Below, piece by piece: positions 52,277 through 61,638 of a stretch of 64,000 nt of DNA. Position numbers and translations under genes: made by a program. The first letter of the stretch is position 1, and every line of letters begins with the position of its first letter. The notes below the pieces were generated by a model, which searched no databases, had not been told where the DNA came from, and saw only the letters and a program-made list of their open reading frames with translations. This DNA comes from Saccharomonospora xinjiangensis XJ-54 (GTDB lineage Bacteria; Actinomycetota; Actinomycetes; Mycobacteriales; Pseudonocardiaceae), in NCBI RefSeq assembly GCF_000258175.1, contig NZ_JH636049.1, positions 2,209,482 to 2,273,481 of the forward strand. The letters run 5' to 3'.

Positions 52277-53790
52277 TGGCGCAGCCCGCAGGTTCCCCCA
52301 GCGCGGCAGCTCAGTACACCACCAACCCGCCACGTGAGCTGCCGACGAGGCGTGGCACCGAACTCGTGCTGCTCGCGTTCTCGGCGTTCATCGTGACGTT
52401 CGCGCTCATCCTGGTTCAGGCGAACCAGGAGCAGGAACTGTCGTGGTCGGTGGTGTGGTACGGGCTCGCCTACCTCGCCATCTTCAGCGTCGCCCACCTC
52501 GCCGTGCGGCGGTGGGCTCCTTACGCGGACCCGCTGATCCTGCCGTGCGTCGCCCTGCTCAACGGGCTCGGTCTGGTGATGATCCATCGCATCGACCTCG
52601 CCGAGGCCCGTGCTGCCCTCGCCAAGGGCGAGGAGGCCGCGAGCTACGCGCCACGCCAGGTGCTCTTCACGGTGATCGCGCTGGCGTTGTTCCTCGGCAT
52701 CCTGATCGCCGTCTCCGACCATCGGAAGCTCACCCGCTACGCCTACACGTGCGGGCTCGTCGGCATCGTGGCCCTCGCGCTGCCTGCCGTGCTGCCGAGT
52801 TCGCTTTCCGAGGTCAACGGCGCCAAGGTGTGGCTGAAGCTGCCCGGGTTCTCCATCCAGCCCGGTGAGTTCGCCAAGATCCTGCTGATGATCTTCTTCG
52901 CTTCGTTCCTCGTGTCGAAGCGGGAGCTGTTCATGACCGCGGGCAAGCGGGTGCTCGGCGTGGAACTGCCGAGGGCCCGCGACCTCGGGCCGATCATCAT
53001 CTCGGCCGTCGTCTGCCTCGGCATCCTGGTCTTCGAGAAGGACCTCGGCACGGCGCTGCTGTTCTTCGGCATCGTGCTCGTGATGCTGTACGTCGCCACC
53101 GAACGCATCATCTGGGTCGTGCTCGGCCTGAGCATGTTCTCCCTCGGCGGCATCATCGCGTTCTCGCTGTTCACCCACGTGCAGCAGCGGGTGGCGAACT
53201 GGATCGACCCGCTGGAGACCTACAACGATCCCGGCGGCGGCTACCAGATCGCGCAGGGCCTCTTCGGTCTCGGCACCGGTGGGATGTTCGGCACCGGCCT
53301 CGGGCTCGGCAGGCCCGACACGGTTCCCGAGTCGCACACCGACTTCATCAGCGCCGCACTCGGCGAGGAGCTCGGCTTCGTCGGTCTTTCCGCGATCATC
53401 CTGGTCTACCTGCTGCTTGCGATGCGCGGCATGCGCAGCGCACTGGCCGTGAGGGACACCTTCGGCAAGCTTCTCGGCGGCGGGCTCTCCTTCGCGATCA
53501 TCATGCAGCTGTTCGTGATCGTCGGTGGTGTGACGAAGCTGATCCCGATGACGGGTGTCACGACGCCGTTCCTCTCGGCAGGTGGATCGTCGCTGCTGGC
53601 GAACTACATCCTGGTGGCGCTCCTGCTGCGCATCTCCGACGCCGCGCGGAGGCCGCAGCAACCTGCCAAGCCGAAGCCCATGCCGCAGGCACCTCTCGCC
53701 GAGGCGCACACGGTGATGGTGCAGCGGCCGCAGCCCGGCCAGGGCATGGCAGGGGCGGTCAACCCGCCCGAAGGGGGGAGGCTCCCGTGA
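52276..53790 (+). CDS. rodA: RodA: FtsW/RodA/SpoVE-family peptidoglycan polymerase
   Basis: 504 residues with about 12 membrane helices. SEDS signatures include NGAKVWLKLPGFSIQPGEFAKI, GKRVLGVELPRARDLGP, VFEKDLGTALLFFG, and SHTDFISAALGEELGFVG, which holds the conserved Asp of the glycosyltransferase site. The C-terminal tail is Pro/Gln-rich and cytoplasmic. RodA polymerises lipid II into glycan strands during elongation and works with its class B PBP, encoded by the next gene (4-nt overlap). The start overlaps the pstP stop as TGATG. Confidence 0.95.
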   Translation: MAQPAGSPSAAAQYTTNPPRELPTRRGTELVLLAFSAFIVTFALILVQANQEQELSWSVVWYGLAYLAIFSVAHLAVRRWAPYADPLILPCVALLNGLGLVMIHRIDLAEARAALAKGEEAASYAPRQVLFTVIALALFLGILIAVSDHRKLTRYAYTCGLVGIVALALPAVLPSSLSEVNGAKVWLKLPGFSIQPGEFAKILLMIFFASFLVSKRELFMTAGKRVLGVELPRARDLGPIIISAVVCLGILVFEKDLGTALLFFGIVLVMLYVATERIIWVVLGLSMFSLGGIIAFSLFTHVQQRVANWIDPLETYNDPGGGYQIAQGLFGLGTGGMFGTGLGLGRPDTVPESHTDFISAALGEELGFVGLSAIILVYLLLAMRGMRSALAVRDTFGKLLGGGLSFAIIMQLFVIVGGVTKLIPMTGVTTPFLSAGGSSLLANYILVALLLRISDAARRPQQPAKPKPMPQAPLAEAHTVMVQRPQPGQGMAGAVNPPEGGRLP

Positions 53791-55256
53791 ACACACCGCT
53801 GCGCAAGGTCGGCATCGCCATGATCACGATGGTGGCGTTGCTGCTCGCGAACTCCACGTACGTCCAGGTCGTGAAGGGCGAGGAGTACCGAACGGACGGC
53901 CGTAACACGCGCGTGCTGTACGACGAGTACTCCCGCGAGCGCGGCAAGATCACGTCGGACGACGCCGGTCAGGTACTCGCCGGGGTCAAGCCGACCGACA
54001 GCGCGTTCAACTACCGCCGCACCTACCTCAACGGGCCGATGTACGCGCCGGTCACCGGCTACTACTCGGTGATCTACGGCGCGGGCGGCCTCGAAGGCGC
54101 CTACGACGAGTTCCTCAACGGCTCCGACTCCAGGCTGCTCGTACGCAGGCTCAGCGACATGATCACCGGCAGGGACCCGCGCGGTGGCAACGTCCGGCTC
54201 ACCGTGAAGCCATCCGTGCAGGAAACCGCGTACAAGATGATGATCGATCGCGGATACAAGGGCGCGGTCGTGGCGCTGGACCCCAAGACCGGCGACATCC
54301 TGGCCATGGTCTCGACCCCGTCGTACGACCCGAGCGACCTCGCTTCCCACGACACGCCGGAGCAGCAGGCGGCGTGGAAGAAGTACAACGACGACCCCGA
54401 CAACCCGATGTTGAACAGGGCCATCAGGGAGACCTACCCTCCCGGCTCCACGTTCAAGATCGTGACCACGGCCGCCGCGCTGGAGAACGGCGCCACAGCG
54501 GACACCCAGATCATCAGGGACGCCGAGGTCACCCTGCCCGGTACATCCACGACGCTGGAGAACTTCAACCACACCACCTGCCAGGGTGGCACGCTGAAGG
54601 ACGCGCTGGCGTACTCGTGCAACACCGCGTTCTCCAAGATCGCAGCCGAGCTGGGAGCCGAGAAACTGCGGGAAACCGCGGTCAACTTCGGTATCGGGAC
54701 CTCCGATCTCACCGTGCCGATGAGTGTCGTCGCGTCCGACCTCGGTCCGTTGGAGAGCGATGCCGCGCTTTACCAGAGCGGTATCGGTCAGCGCGATGTC
54801 CGGCTGACCCCGCTCCAGGACGCGCTGCTCGCCGCCACTGTCGCCAACGACGGCGTCGCCATGAAGCCCCGACTGGTCAAGCAGTTGCTCGCACCGGACC
54901 TCTCCGAGATCGACGAGTTCGAGCCCGAGGAGCTCACCGGCGACGCCGCGATGTCCGCGGCCAACGCCGAGGTGCTCACCGACATGATGGTGGCCTCGGA
55001 GGCGAACACCCAGGGTGCGGGCCAGGACCCCGCGTTGAAGATCGCCTCGAAGACCGGTACCGCCGAGCACGGTGCCGACCCGAAGGCCACTCCGCCGCAC
55101 GCCTGGTACACCGCGTTCGCGCCGTACGACGACCCGAAGGTCGCCGTCGCCGTCATCGTCGAGTCCGGCGGCGACCGGGGTCTCGCCGCCACAGGCGGCA
55201 AGGTGGCCGCCGAAATCGGACGCGCGACCATCTCCGCCGCGCTCGGAGAGGGCTGA
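53787..55256 (+). CDS. pbpA: PbpA: class B penicillin-binding transpeptidase
   Basis: 489 residues from a GTG start inside the rodA stop region. One N-terminal membrane helix (about 8-28) precedes a dimerisation region and the transpeptidase domain. Active-site motifs are S221-x-x-K (STFK), S277-x-N (SCN) and K422-T-G, all intact. The enzyme cross-links peptidoglycan stem peptides, and beta-lactams acylate Ser221. In mycobacteria PbpA acts with RodA and is regulated through PknB. The pbpA stop is followed after 3 bp by the pknA ATG. Confidence 0.95.
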   Translation: MNTPLRKVGIAMITMVALLLANSTYVQVVKGEEYRTDGRNTRVLYDEYSRERGKITSDDAGQVLAGVKPTDSAFNYRRTYLNGPMYAPVTGYYSVIYGAGGLEGAYDEFLNGSDSRLLVRRLSDMITGRDPRGGNVRLTVKPSVQETAYKMMIDRGYKGAVVALDPKTGDILAMVSTPSYDPSDLASHDTPEQQAAWKKYNDDPDNPMLNRAIRETYPPGSTFKIVTTAAALENGATADTQIIRDAEVTLPGTSTTLENFNHTTCQGGTLKDALAYSCNTAFSKIAAELGAEKLRETAVNFGIGTSDLTVPMSVVASDLGPLESDAALYQSGIGQRDVRLTPLQDALLAATVANDGVAMKPRLVKQLLAPDLSEIDEFEPEELTGDAAMSAANAEVLTDMMVASEANTQGAGQDPALKIASKTGTAEHGADPKATPPHAWYTAFAPYDDPKVAVAVIVESGGDRGLAATGGKVAAEIGRATISAALGEG

Positions 55257-55259
55257 GTC

Positions 55260-56453
55260 ATGCTGTCGTCCGGGCAACTGCTCGCACAGCGCTACCGGCT
55301 CGAAGGCCGCATCGCGGTCGGCGGGATGGGCGAGGTGTGGCAGGCCAGTGACACCCGGCTCGACCGAACCGTGGCTGTGAAGATCCTCAAAGCGGAGCTG
55401 TCCGGCGACGCCGAGTTCCTGCACAGGTTCAGGACGGAGGCACGCACGACAGCCTCCCTGAACCACCACGGGATCGCGGCCGTCCACGACTACGGCGAGA
55501 CCGAGGCTGGCGAGGCTTCGATCGCATACCTCGTCATGGAACTCGTGCAGGGCGAGCCGCTGGCCGCGATCCTCGCCAGGGAGGGCAGGCTCTCCCCGGA
55601 GCGGACGCTCGACATCCTCGAACAGGCGGCCCGCGCGCTCCAGGCCGCACACGAACGTGGCCTCGTCCATCGCGACGTGAAACCGGGCAACATCCTCGTG
55701 ACGCCGACCGGCATGGTGAAACTCACGGACTTCGGCATAGCGAAAGCCGCGGACGCGGCACCCGTGACCCGCTCAGGCATGGTGATGGGCACCGCCCATT
55801 ACATCGCGCCCGAGCAGGCGCTCGGGCACGACGCCGAACCCGCCAGTGACGTGTACTCGCTCGCGGTTTGCGGCTACGAATGTCTCGCGGGGCACCGGCC
55901 GTTTCTCTCGGAACACGCCGTCAGCGTGGCGATGATGCACATCAGGGATCTGGCACCGCCGTTGCCTGTTGACGTACCCCCGGGCGTTCGCGCCGTCATC
56001 GAGGCTACGCTCGTGAAGGATCCGCGACAGCGTTACGCCAACGGTGGCGAGTTCGCAGGTGCCGTCGCGGCCATTCGCGCAGGCCGTCCGCTTCCGCCTC
56101 CTTCCGGGCTGGCCGCTGCGGGCTATCTGACGCATCCGGTGCACCCGAGTGCTCATCCAGCGCCGGTAGGCCCGCTGGCGATGGCTCCGCAGGCACCGGG
56201 TTCCGGCCCGGTCGGGCCGGGATCGCACCCGTCGATGTCACCCGTCGCACCACCGATGGGGATGGAGGCGGGCCGCGTTCGACGGCGAACACCCGCGTGG
56301 ACGTTGCTGGCTGTGGCGTCGGCGCTCCTGCTGATCGTCGCCGTGGTCGTTCTCGCTCTCACGGTGTGGAGCGACGAAGGATCGGACGGCGACAGCGGCC
56401 GGGCTCCGCTGGGCCCCGGCTGGCCGCAGTCGGGTGCGGGGCTCACCCGATGA
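55260..56453 (+). CDS. pknA: PknA: membrane serine/threonine protein kinase
   Basis: 397 residues. The kinase domain (about 12-270) has GGMGEVW, Lys41 in VAVKILK, catalytic Asp139 in [14 protein letters not shown] and an activation loop with threonine/serine before [12 protein letters not shown] Pro/Gly/His-rich juxtamembrane segment (about 275-340) precedes one membrane helix (about 346-368), and only about 30 residues lie outside the cell, so there are no PASTA repeats. PknA regulates growth and division, acting on FtsZ, FhaB and wall enzymes in mycobacteria. It lies between pbpA and pknB. Confidence 0.95.
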   Translation: MLSSGQLLAQRYRLEGRIAVGGMGEVWQASDTRLDRTVAVKILKAELSGDAEFLHRFRTEARTTASLNHHGIAAVHDYGETEAGEASIAYLVMELVQGEPLAAILAREGRLSPERTLDILEQAARALQAAHERGLVHRDVKPGNILVTPTGMVKLTDFGIAKAADAAPVTRSGMVMGTAHYIAPEQALGHDAEPASDVYSLAVCGYECLAGHRPFLSEHAVSVAMMHIRDLAPPLPVDVPPGVRAVIEATLVKDPRQRYANGGEFAGAVAAIRAGRPLPPPSGLAAAGYLTHPVHPSAHPAPVGPLAMAPQAPGSGPVGPGSHPSMSPVAPPMGMEAGRVRRRTPAWTLLAVASALLLIVAVVVLALTVWSDEGSDGDSGRAPLGPGWPQSGAGLTR

Positions 56454-56591
56454 CACGGCGGGAAGGCATGATGGGCACACTCCTCATGGAGAACCGCAGG
56501 TGAATGTCGTTGGCCACAGGGCACTGGCGACACGCACCGGCCACGTGCCGGGCGCGAGTAGAAGACCGAGTGAATGGGACGGCACCGAGCA

Positions 56592-58583
56592 ATGAGCGCA
56601 CCCCGACTGCTCTCAAACCGGTACGAGCTGGGTGACACACTCGGCTACGGCGGTATGTCCGAGGTCCACCACGGTCACGACATCCGGCTCGGCCGCGAGG
56701 TGGCCGTGAAGATCCTGCGCGCCGACCTCGCGCGTGACCCCATGTTCCAGGAGCGGTTCCGCAGGGAGGCGCAGAACGCCGCCGCGCTGAACCATCCCGC
56801 GATCGTCGCCGTCTACGACACCGGTGAGGCCGAGACCGAGTACGGTCCACTGCCCTACATCGTGATGGAGTACGTCGAGGGCAGGACGCTTCGCGACATC
56901 GTGAAGACCGAGGGGCCGATGCCGCAGAAGCGGGCCATGGAGGTGATGGCCGACGTCTGCGCCGCACTGGACTTCTCCCACCGGCACGGGATCATCCACA
57001 GGGACGTCAAACCAGCCAACGTAATGATCACCCGCAACGGCGCGGTGAAGGTCATGGACTTCGGCATCGCCCGTGCCGTGCACGACGGACAGGCCGCGAT
57101 GACGCAGACCGCCGCCGTGATCGGCACAGCGCAGTACCTCTCACCGGAGCAGGCGCGGGGCGAGACGGTGGACGCCCGGTCGGACGTCTACTCCTCGGGG
57201 TGCGTGCTGTACGAGCTGGTCACGGGCGACCCGCCGTTCACGGGTGACTCGCCGGTCGCGGTGGCCTACCAGCACGTCAGGGAAGCGCCAAGGGCGCCGT
57301 CGGAATCGAATCCCGCGGTGAGCCCCGAGCTGGACGCCGTGGTGTTGAAGGCGCTGGCGAAGAGCACGAGCGAGCGGTACCAGTCCGCTGCGGAAATGCG
57401 GTCGGATCTGGTGCGCACCCTGTCGGGACAGCGGCCGATGGCCCCGATGGTCGGCGCCGCGCCGATCGAGGAAGAGCGCACTCAGGTGCTGAACGCACCG
57501 CAGGATCCCGACCCGGTCGATGATTACCGACCGCCTTTCGACGACGCCGACGACGCGCGGAAGCGGCGCAGGCGGCGGGCACTCGTCGCGGCGGCCGTCA
57601 CCGTTCTGGCGCTCGGGGCCGTTGCCTTCATCACATGGATCAACGGCGGGTTCAAGAGCGCGCCGGAGCAGAAGGCTATTCCCGACGTCACGGACGTCCG
57701 GGTGGAGGAAGCGAAGCAGCAACTGCGCTCGGCAGGCTTCCAGAACGTCAGGGTGCAGCCGGTCGTCTGTCTCGACAATCCGCCGTCGGGAGAGCCGCAG
57801 TGCACCGAGGACAAGATCGGCAACGTCATCGGCACCGATCCTCCGCCAGGCAGGATGGTGACGCTGGACACCGAGATCCTGCTTCGGGTGGGCACCGCCC
57901 CTGACAAGGTGGAGGTGCCGGACCTGAGCGGCCTCTCGCAGGCTGCGGCCGAGGCCGAACTCCAGGGTGTGAACCTCACGCTCGATCCGAAGGTGACCGA
58001 GGTCGAGGTCGAGGACGAGTCCCTCTACGGCAAGGTCGTTGACCAGAATCCCCCTGCGGGCAAGGAGGTGGAGCAGGGCCACTCGGTGTCGATCAAGGTC
58101 GGCAAGGAGCCGAAGATGGTCGAGGTGCCCAACATGACGGGCAAGTCTTACGAGGAGGCCAAGGCCACTCTCGAAGGACTGGGCTTCGTCGTGTTGCGCA
58201 ACGACGTCGATAACGAGGCCGCCGCAGGCACCGTGATCGCGCAGGAGCCCAACGGCGGCAGCGTCGAGGCTGGGTCGCAGGTCACGCTCGATGTGTCCAA
58301 CGGCTCGCAGGAGAAGATCCAGATTCCCGATCTCAAGGGCATGACCCAGCAGGAAGCGGTCAGCGCACTGCACGAAGCGGGCTGGGAAGGCACCATCTCC
58401 GAGCAGACACAGACGACGTCCGACAAGGACATGGTGGGCAAGGTGATCAGCACCAACCCCGGCGCGGGTAGCTCGATCACGAAGGATCGGGAGATCACGC
58501 TCGTCATCGGCGCCGATGAGCAAGGTTCGACGGAACCTTCGGACGACGATGACGACGACATCGGCATTCCGGGATTCCGCTGA
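56592..58583 (+). CDS. pknB: PknB: PASTA-domain serine/threonine protein kinase
   Basis: 663 residues from ATG at 56592. The kinase core has GYGGMSEVHHGHD, Lys40, catalytic Asp138 in HRDVKPANV and activation-loop threonines in MTQTAAVIGTAQYLSPEQ. These numbers equal those of M. tuberculosis PknB. One membrane helix lies at about 330-350. Four PASTA domains follow (about 355-430, 430-500, 500-567, 567-638), each with a PxxxGxxxxxA-type helix; they sense muropeptides or lipid II. The acidic tail is short. A 138-bp gap from pknA is larger than elsewhere in the operon, and a second promoter is possible. A terminator follows. Confidence 0.96.
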   Translation: MSAPRLLSNRYELGDTLGYGGMSEVHHGHDIRLGREVAVKILRADLARDPMFQERFRREAQNAAALNHPAIVAVYDTGEAETEYGPLPYIVMEYVEGRTLRDIVKTEGPMPQKRAMEVMADVCAALDFSHRHGIIHRDVKPANVMITRNGAVKVMDFGIARAVHDGQAAMTQTAAVIGTAQYLSPEQARGETVDARSDVYSSGCVLYELVTGDPPFTGDSPVAVAYQHVREAPRAPSESNPAVSPELDAVVLKALAKSTSERYQSAAEMRSDLVRTLSGQRPMAPMVGAAPIEEERTQVLNAPQDPDPVDDYRPPFDDADDARKRRRRRALVAAAVTVLALGAVAFITWINGGFKSAPEQKAIPDVTDVRVEEAKQQLRSAGFQNVRVQPVVCLDNPPSGEPQCTEDKIGNVIGTDPPPGRMVTLDTEILLRVGTAPDKVEVPDLSGLSQAAAEAELQGVNLTLDPKVTEVEVEDESLYGKVVDQNPPAGKEVEQGHSVSIKVGKEPKMVEVPNMTGKSYEEAKATLEGLGFVVLRNDVDNEAAAGTVIAQEPNGGSVEAGSQVTLDVSNGSQEKIQIPDLKGMTQQEAVSALHEAGWEGTISEQTQTTSDKDMVGKVISTNPGAGSSITKDREITLVIGADEQGSTEPSDDDDDDIGIPGFR

Positions 58584-58596
58584 CCGGGTCTTGGAG

Positions 58597-58635
58597 AAGG
58601 CCACCTGCCGCGACGACGCCGGTGGGTGGCCTTTT
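58597..58635 (+). terminator. Terminator of the fhaA-pknB operon
   Basis: AAGGCCACC (58597-58605) pairs with GGTGGCCTT (58625-58633), ending in TTTT, 13 nt after the pknB stop. The tip can extend the stem with GG/CC pairs. It separates the operon from the convergent membrane-protein gene. Confidence 0.88.
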
Positions 58636-58650
58636 CCATTCCCGCCTGCG

Positions 58651-59289
58651 TCAGCTCCGGTGAACGGCGGCTGTGAAGCCTGCGCTCAGCACCAACAGCG
58701 CAGCGGATGTGACAGCCGCGACGAGCACCGCACCGCCTGCCTCACTCCCGGAGCCCAGTGCGCGAAGCATGGGATTCACCAGCGGAATCCACCGGACGAA
58801 GAGCACGATGCCCAACGTCGCCAGTGCGGCGACGACCGTGAAGCCGATCTTCGGCACGACGAACCGCGAGCAGGGCAGCCCGATAGCGATACCCGTGCAC
58901 GTGGCCGCCACATGTGCCCCGACGCCGAGCAGCCACTCGTCAGCCGCGAATCCGCCGTGCAGCAGCCATGCCCACCCCAGTGAGATCGCGGCGGATCCGG
59001 ACGAGACGACGAGTACAGCGGCCACCACACCGGCGACAACGGTCGCCGGACCGCGCGCGTGGACGATCGTGACCAGCCGGTGCACCGGGTCTTCGAGATC
59101 GACGACGGCCACGGTCAGCCAGCACGACACGACGACGAGCCCTCCCGCGCTTACGGCGAACTCCGGCGCGACGGGCGCGTCGGCGCTGGTGTAGAGCACA
59201 GCGAGCAGGACGAGGAAGGCGAACGTGGGCGGGAGATAGCGCTGTGAGGTCAACAGCAGGGCAAGGTGGTAGCGCGTGACCGCGATCAT
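58651..59289 (-). CDS. Membrane component of a putative ABC transporter
   Basis: 212 residues from ATG at 59289, overlapping the upstream ATPase stop by 4 nt. Six hydrophobic helices are spread over the whole length, with charged loops DLEDPVHRLV and VRWIPLVNPMLRALGS. No standard permease motif was seen, but a small membrane protein coupled to an ATPase gene of this type is normally its transmembrane partner. The substrate is unknown. It converges on pknB. If the ATPase is truly broken, this protein may have lost its function. Confidence 0.75.
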   Translation of the reverse strand: MIAVTRYHLALLLTSQRYLPPTFAFLVLLAVLYTSADAPVAPEFAVSAGGLVVVSCWLTVAVVDLEDPVHRLVTIVHARGPATVVAGVVAAVLVVSSGSAAISLGWAWLLHGGFAADEWLLGVGAHVAATCTGIAIGLPCSRFVVPKIGFTVVAALATLGIVLFVRWIPLVNPMLRALGSGSEAGGAVLVAAVTSAALLVLSAGFTAAVHRS

Positions 59290-60118
59290 ACGGTGATCGC
59301 CCGCTCGACCCGCCGCACGGAAGCACCACCACGCAACGCCCGCATGAGCACGGCGTCGCAGTGGGCTTCGGAGACCGTCAAGATCAGCGGGCTCCCCTGC
59401 TCCGAACCCTCCGCCGCGACCGACAGCACGAGATCGGCGTCCCTCCACTCGTCGAGCGAACTCCCGGTCAGCACGATGCGCGCGTGCCCGATGTCACCGC
59501 GCTCCCCCACCGCCTCCTCCGGGTTCAGGCGTGCTTCGGCGAGCCGGAACACCCGCGTCGCGAGGCCGGTGAGCCGGTCGCGGCGATGCTCGGTGATCAG
59601 GACGGCGGCGCCGCGCAGGCGAGTCTCCGTGACGACCTCGGTCACGAGCCGGTGCGCGGAGGGGTCGAGGCCGGAGAAGGGTTCGTCGAGCACAAGCAGG
59701 TCCGGGTCGGCGAGAAGCGCCTGGGCGAATCCGACTTTCTGGGCATTGCCCTTCGACAGCTCGCGGAGCGGGGTCGTGCGCCCGCCCACCAGTTCCAGTC
59801 GGTCCAGCAGTTCACCGGCACGCCGGGTGGCGACGCGAGTGCTCAGCCCACCGATGCGGCCCATGTGCTCCAGATAACCGAGCGCGGAAAGCCGGAACGA
59901 GGCGGGAAACCGATCCGGCAGGTAACCGACCACGACCCCGCGACCCGGCCCGACGAAGGGCGAACCACTCCGGCGGCAAGGCGAAGCAGGGTGGATTTGC
60001 CGCTGCCGTTCGTTCCCAGGATTCCGATGACCTCACCGCGCGGGAGGTCGAGGTTCACGTCGTCGAGCACGATCTTGCCGCGCGAGTACTGCTTCGACAC
60101 GGCGACGAGTCTGCGCAT
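59286..60118 (-). pseudogene. ABC transporter ATP-binding protein with apparent -1 frameshift
   Basis: The N-terminal part from ATG at 60118 (MRRLVAVSKQYSRGK) has Walker A GTNGSGKST. Its frame loses homology after residues VVRPSSGRVAG, near 59940. The C-terminal part in another frame resumes with VVVGYLPDRFPASF, then LSKGNAQKVGFAQALL (signature), LLVLDEPFSGLD (Walker B) and TEHRRD. Adding one C to the four-C run at 59936-59939 joins the two halves exactly as RVAG-VVVGYLPDRF, giving about 277 residues. So one base is missing from a homopolymer: either a true mutation or a sequencing error. Codon use on both sides is normal. It overlaps the downstream membrane component by 4 nt. Confidence 0.85.
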
Positions 60119-60155
60119 GCCACCGATGTTACGGCGCCGCGCCACGCGGCGTGGT

Positions 60156-60809
60156 CTACGCCATAGCCGCCCGTTGAACCGCCCTCGTGGCCTGCTCCAG
60201 CTCCTCGACGAGCCGTTCCTCGACCGGGTATCCGGCCGAGGCCATCCAGTTGGCGAGCATCCGGTGCCCACCTTCGGTGAGCACCGACTCGGGATGGAAC
60301 TGCACGCCCTCAATGGGCAGCTCTCGATGCCGCATCCCCATCACGATGCCCGACGCGGTCCGCCCGGTGATCTCGAACGAGTCCGGGACGGTCTCCGGCA
60401 GCACGGTCAGCGAGTGGTACCTGGTGGCGGTGAACGGGTTCGGCAGTCCCGCGAGCACGCCCGCACCGTTGTGCTCCACCAGGCTGGTCTTGCCGTGCAG
60501 CAGCTCGGGTGCGCGATCGACGGTGGCACCCCACGCGACGCCGATGGCCTGATGCCCGAGGCAGACCCCGAGCATCGGCACCGACCCGTCCGCGCAGCGC
60601 CGCACCACATCGACGCTGCGCCCTGCCTTCTCCGGCGTGCCGGGTCCGGGAGACACGAGCACGCCGTCGAACTTCGCCACGTCCTCGACAGCAACGACGT
60701 CGTTGCGCCACACGGTGCATTCCGCGCCGAGCTGAGCGAGGTACTGCACCAGGTTGTAGACGAAGCTGTCGTAGTTATCGACGACGAGTACGCGCATGGG
60801 ACGAGCCAT
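60156..60809 (-). CDS. pabA: Aminodeoxychorismate/anthranilate synthase glutaminase subunit (PabA/TrpG)
   Basis: 217 residues from ATG at 60809; an ATG at 60797 (MRVLVVDNYDSF) is also a common start in homologues. This class I glutamine amidotransferase has the nucleophile Cys in GVCLGHQAIG, the HSLTV loop, and QFHPESVLTEGG supplying the His-Glu pair. It makes ammonia from glutamine for aminodeoxychorismate (folate) or anthranilate (tryptophan) synthesis. The synthase subunit is not adjacent, so the path is not decided; a trpG/pabA gene beside pknB is a conserved actinobacterial arrangement. It lies 25 bp downstream of the DrrB-type permease gene, on the same strand. Confidence 0.92.
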   Translation of the reverse strand: MARPMRVLVVDNYDSFVYNLVQYLAQLGAECTVWRNDVVAVEDVAKFDGVLVSPGPGTPEKAGRSVDVVRRCADGSVPMLGVCLGHQAIGVAWGATVDRAPELLHGKTSLVEHNGAGVLAGLPNPFTATRYHSLTVLPETVPDSFEITGRTASGIVMGMRHRELPIEGVQFHPESVLTEGGHRMLANWMASAGYPVEERLVEELEQATRAVQRAAMA

Positions 60810-60834
60810 GCGACAAGCCTACGTCGGCTGGGCC

Positions 60835-61638
60835 CTACTCCTGACCTCGGCGGCGGAACATCACGGCGGCCAGCGGCACCGCAACCACAGACCCGCCGAC
60901 GAGCCACGCCACCACGGTCCACGCCGTGCCGTCGGCCACCGGCAGTCCCAGCAGCAGGCCGCGCAGCAGCTCGACCAACGGCGTCGTCGGCTGATGTTCG
61001 GCGAAGCCTTGCAGGAAGCCGGGCAGCGACTCCACGGGCACGAACGCGCTCGACACGTACGGAAGGAACAGCACGACGAAGGAGAACGCCCCCGCGGCCT
61101 GCACGCTCTTGACCAGCAGGCCCCACACCACCGACCACCACGCGATGGTGACGACGAATCCCACGACGACGGCGAGGACCAGCAGCCAGTCCACGACGTC
61201 CGCGTCGGGCGAGAAACCCAGGATCAGCGCGGCGACGACAGCGAGGCCGGTGGCGCAGACGTTGCGCAGCACGGATGCGACGACCTGGCTCGCGGGCAGC
61301 CCCCACCCCGCGATCGGGAGCGTCTTGAACCGCTGCGTCAGTCCGAGCCTGCGGTCCTCGGTGATGCCGACGCCGGTGGTGGCGGCGCCGTAGCCCGCAC
61401 ACAGCAGCATGACGGCAGGCGTCACGTAATCGACGTACGTCAACGTCGTCCCCGTGTCGATGGCCCTGCCGAAGACGCCGACCATGGCGCACATGAGGAT
61501 GATCGGCAACGCCACGCCGACGAGCAGGCCGTCCACCTGGCGGAACTCCCGTCGCAACGCGCGCTGGGTGAGCAACACCAGTTCGTTGAGGCGGTTCGGC
61601 CTGGCCGCGCCGGCCGGTATGCCGGTCGGGATCGTCAT
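60835..61638 (-). CDS. ABC-2 type permease (DrrB-like)
   Basis: 267 residues from ATG at 61638, overlapping the ATPase stop by 4 nt. Six membrane helices are spread over the ABC-2 domain, with the loop GITEDRRLGLTQRFKTLPIAGWGLPASQVV between helices 2 and 3 and AFVPVESLPGFLQGFAEHQPTTPLVELLRGL near the end, both typical of DrrB/antibiotic-efflux permeases. It forms an exporter with the next-upstream ATPase. The cargo, perhaps a hydrophobic antibiotic, is inferred from family. Confidence 0.92.
   Translation of the reverse strand: MTIPTGIPAGAARPNRLNELVLLTQRALRREFRQVDGLLVGVALPIILMCAMVGVFGRAIDTGTTLTYVDYVTPAVMLLCAGYGAATTGVGITEDRRLGLTQRFKTLPIAGWGLPASQVVASVLRNVCATGLAVVAALILGFSPDADVVDWLLVLAVVVGFVVTIAWWSVVWGLLVKSVQAAGAFSFVVLFLPYVSSAFVPVESLPGFLQGFAEHQPTTPLVELLRGLLLGLPVADGTAWTVVAWLVGGSVVAVPLAAVMFRRRGQE

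Noticed and set aside
53604..55670. 688-codon open frame on the minus strand
   Set aside because: It is antisense to rodA, pbpA and pknA, all with intact active-site motifs.
59286..59933. Short ABC ATPase read as a complete 215-residue gene
   Set aside because: It lacks Walker A, which lies in another frame just upstream. The two halves belong to one frameshifted gene.
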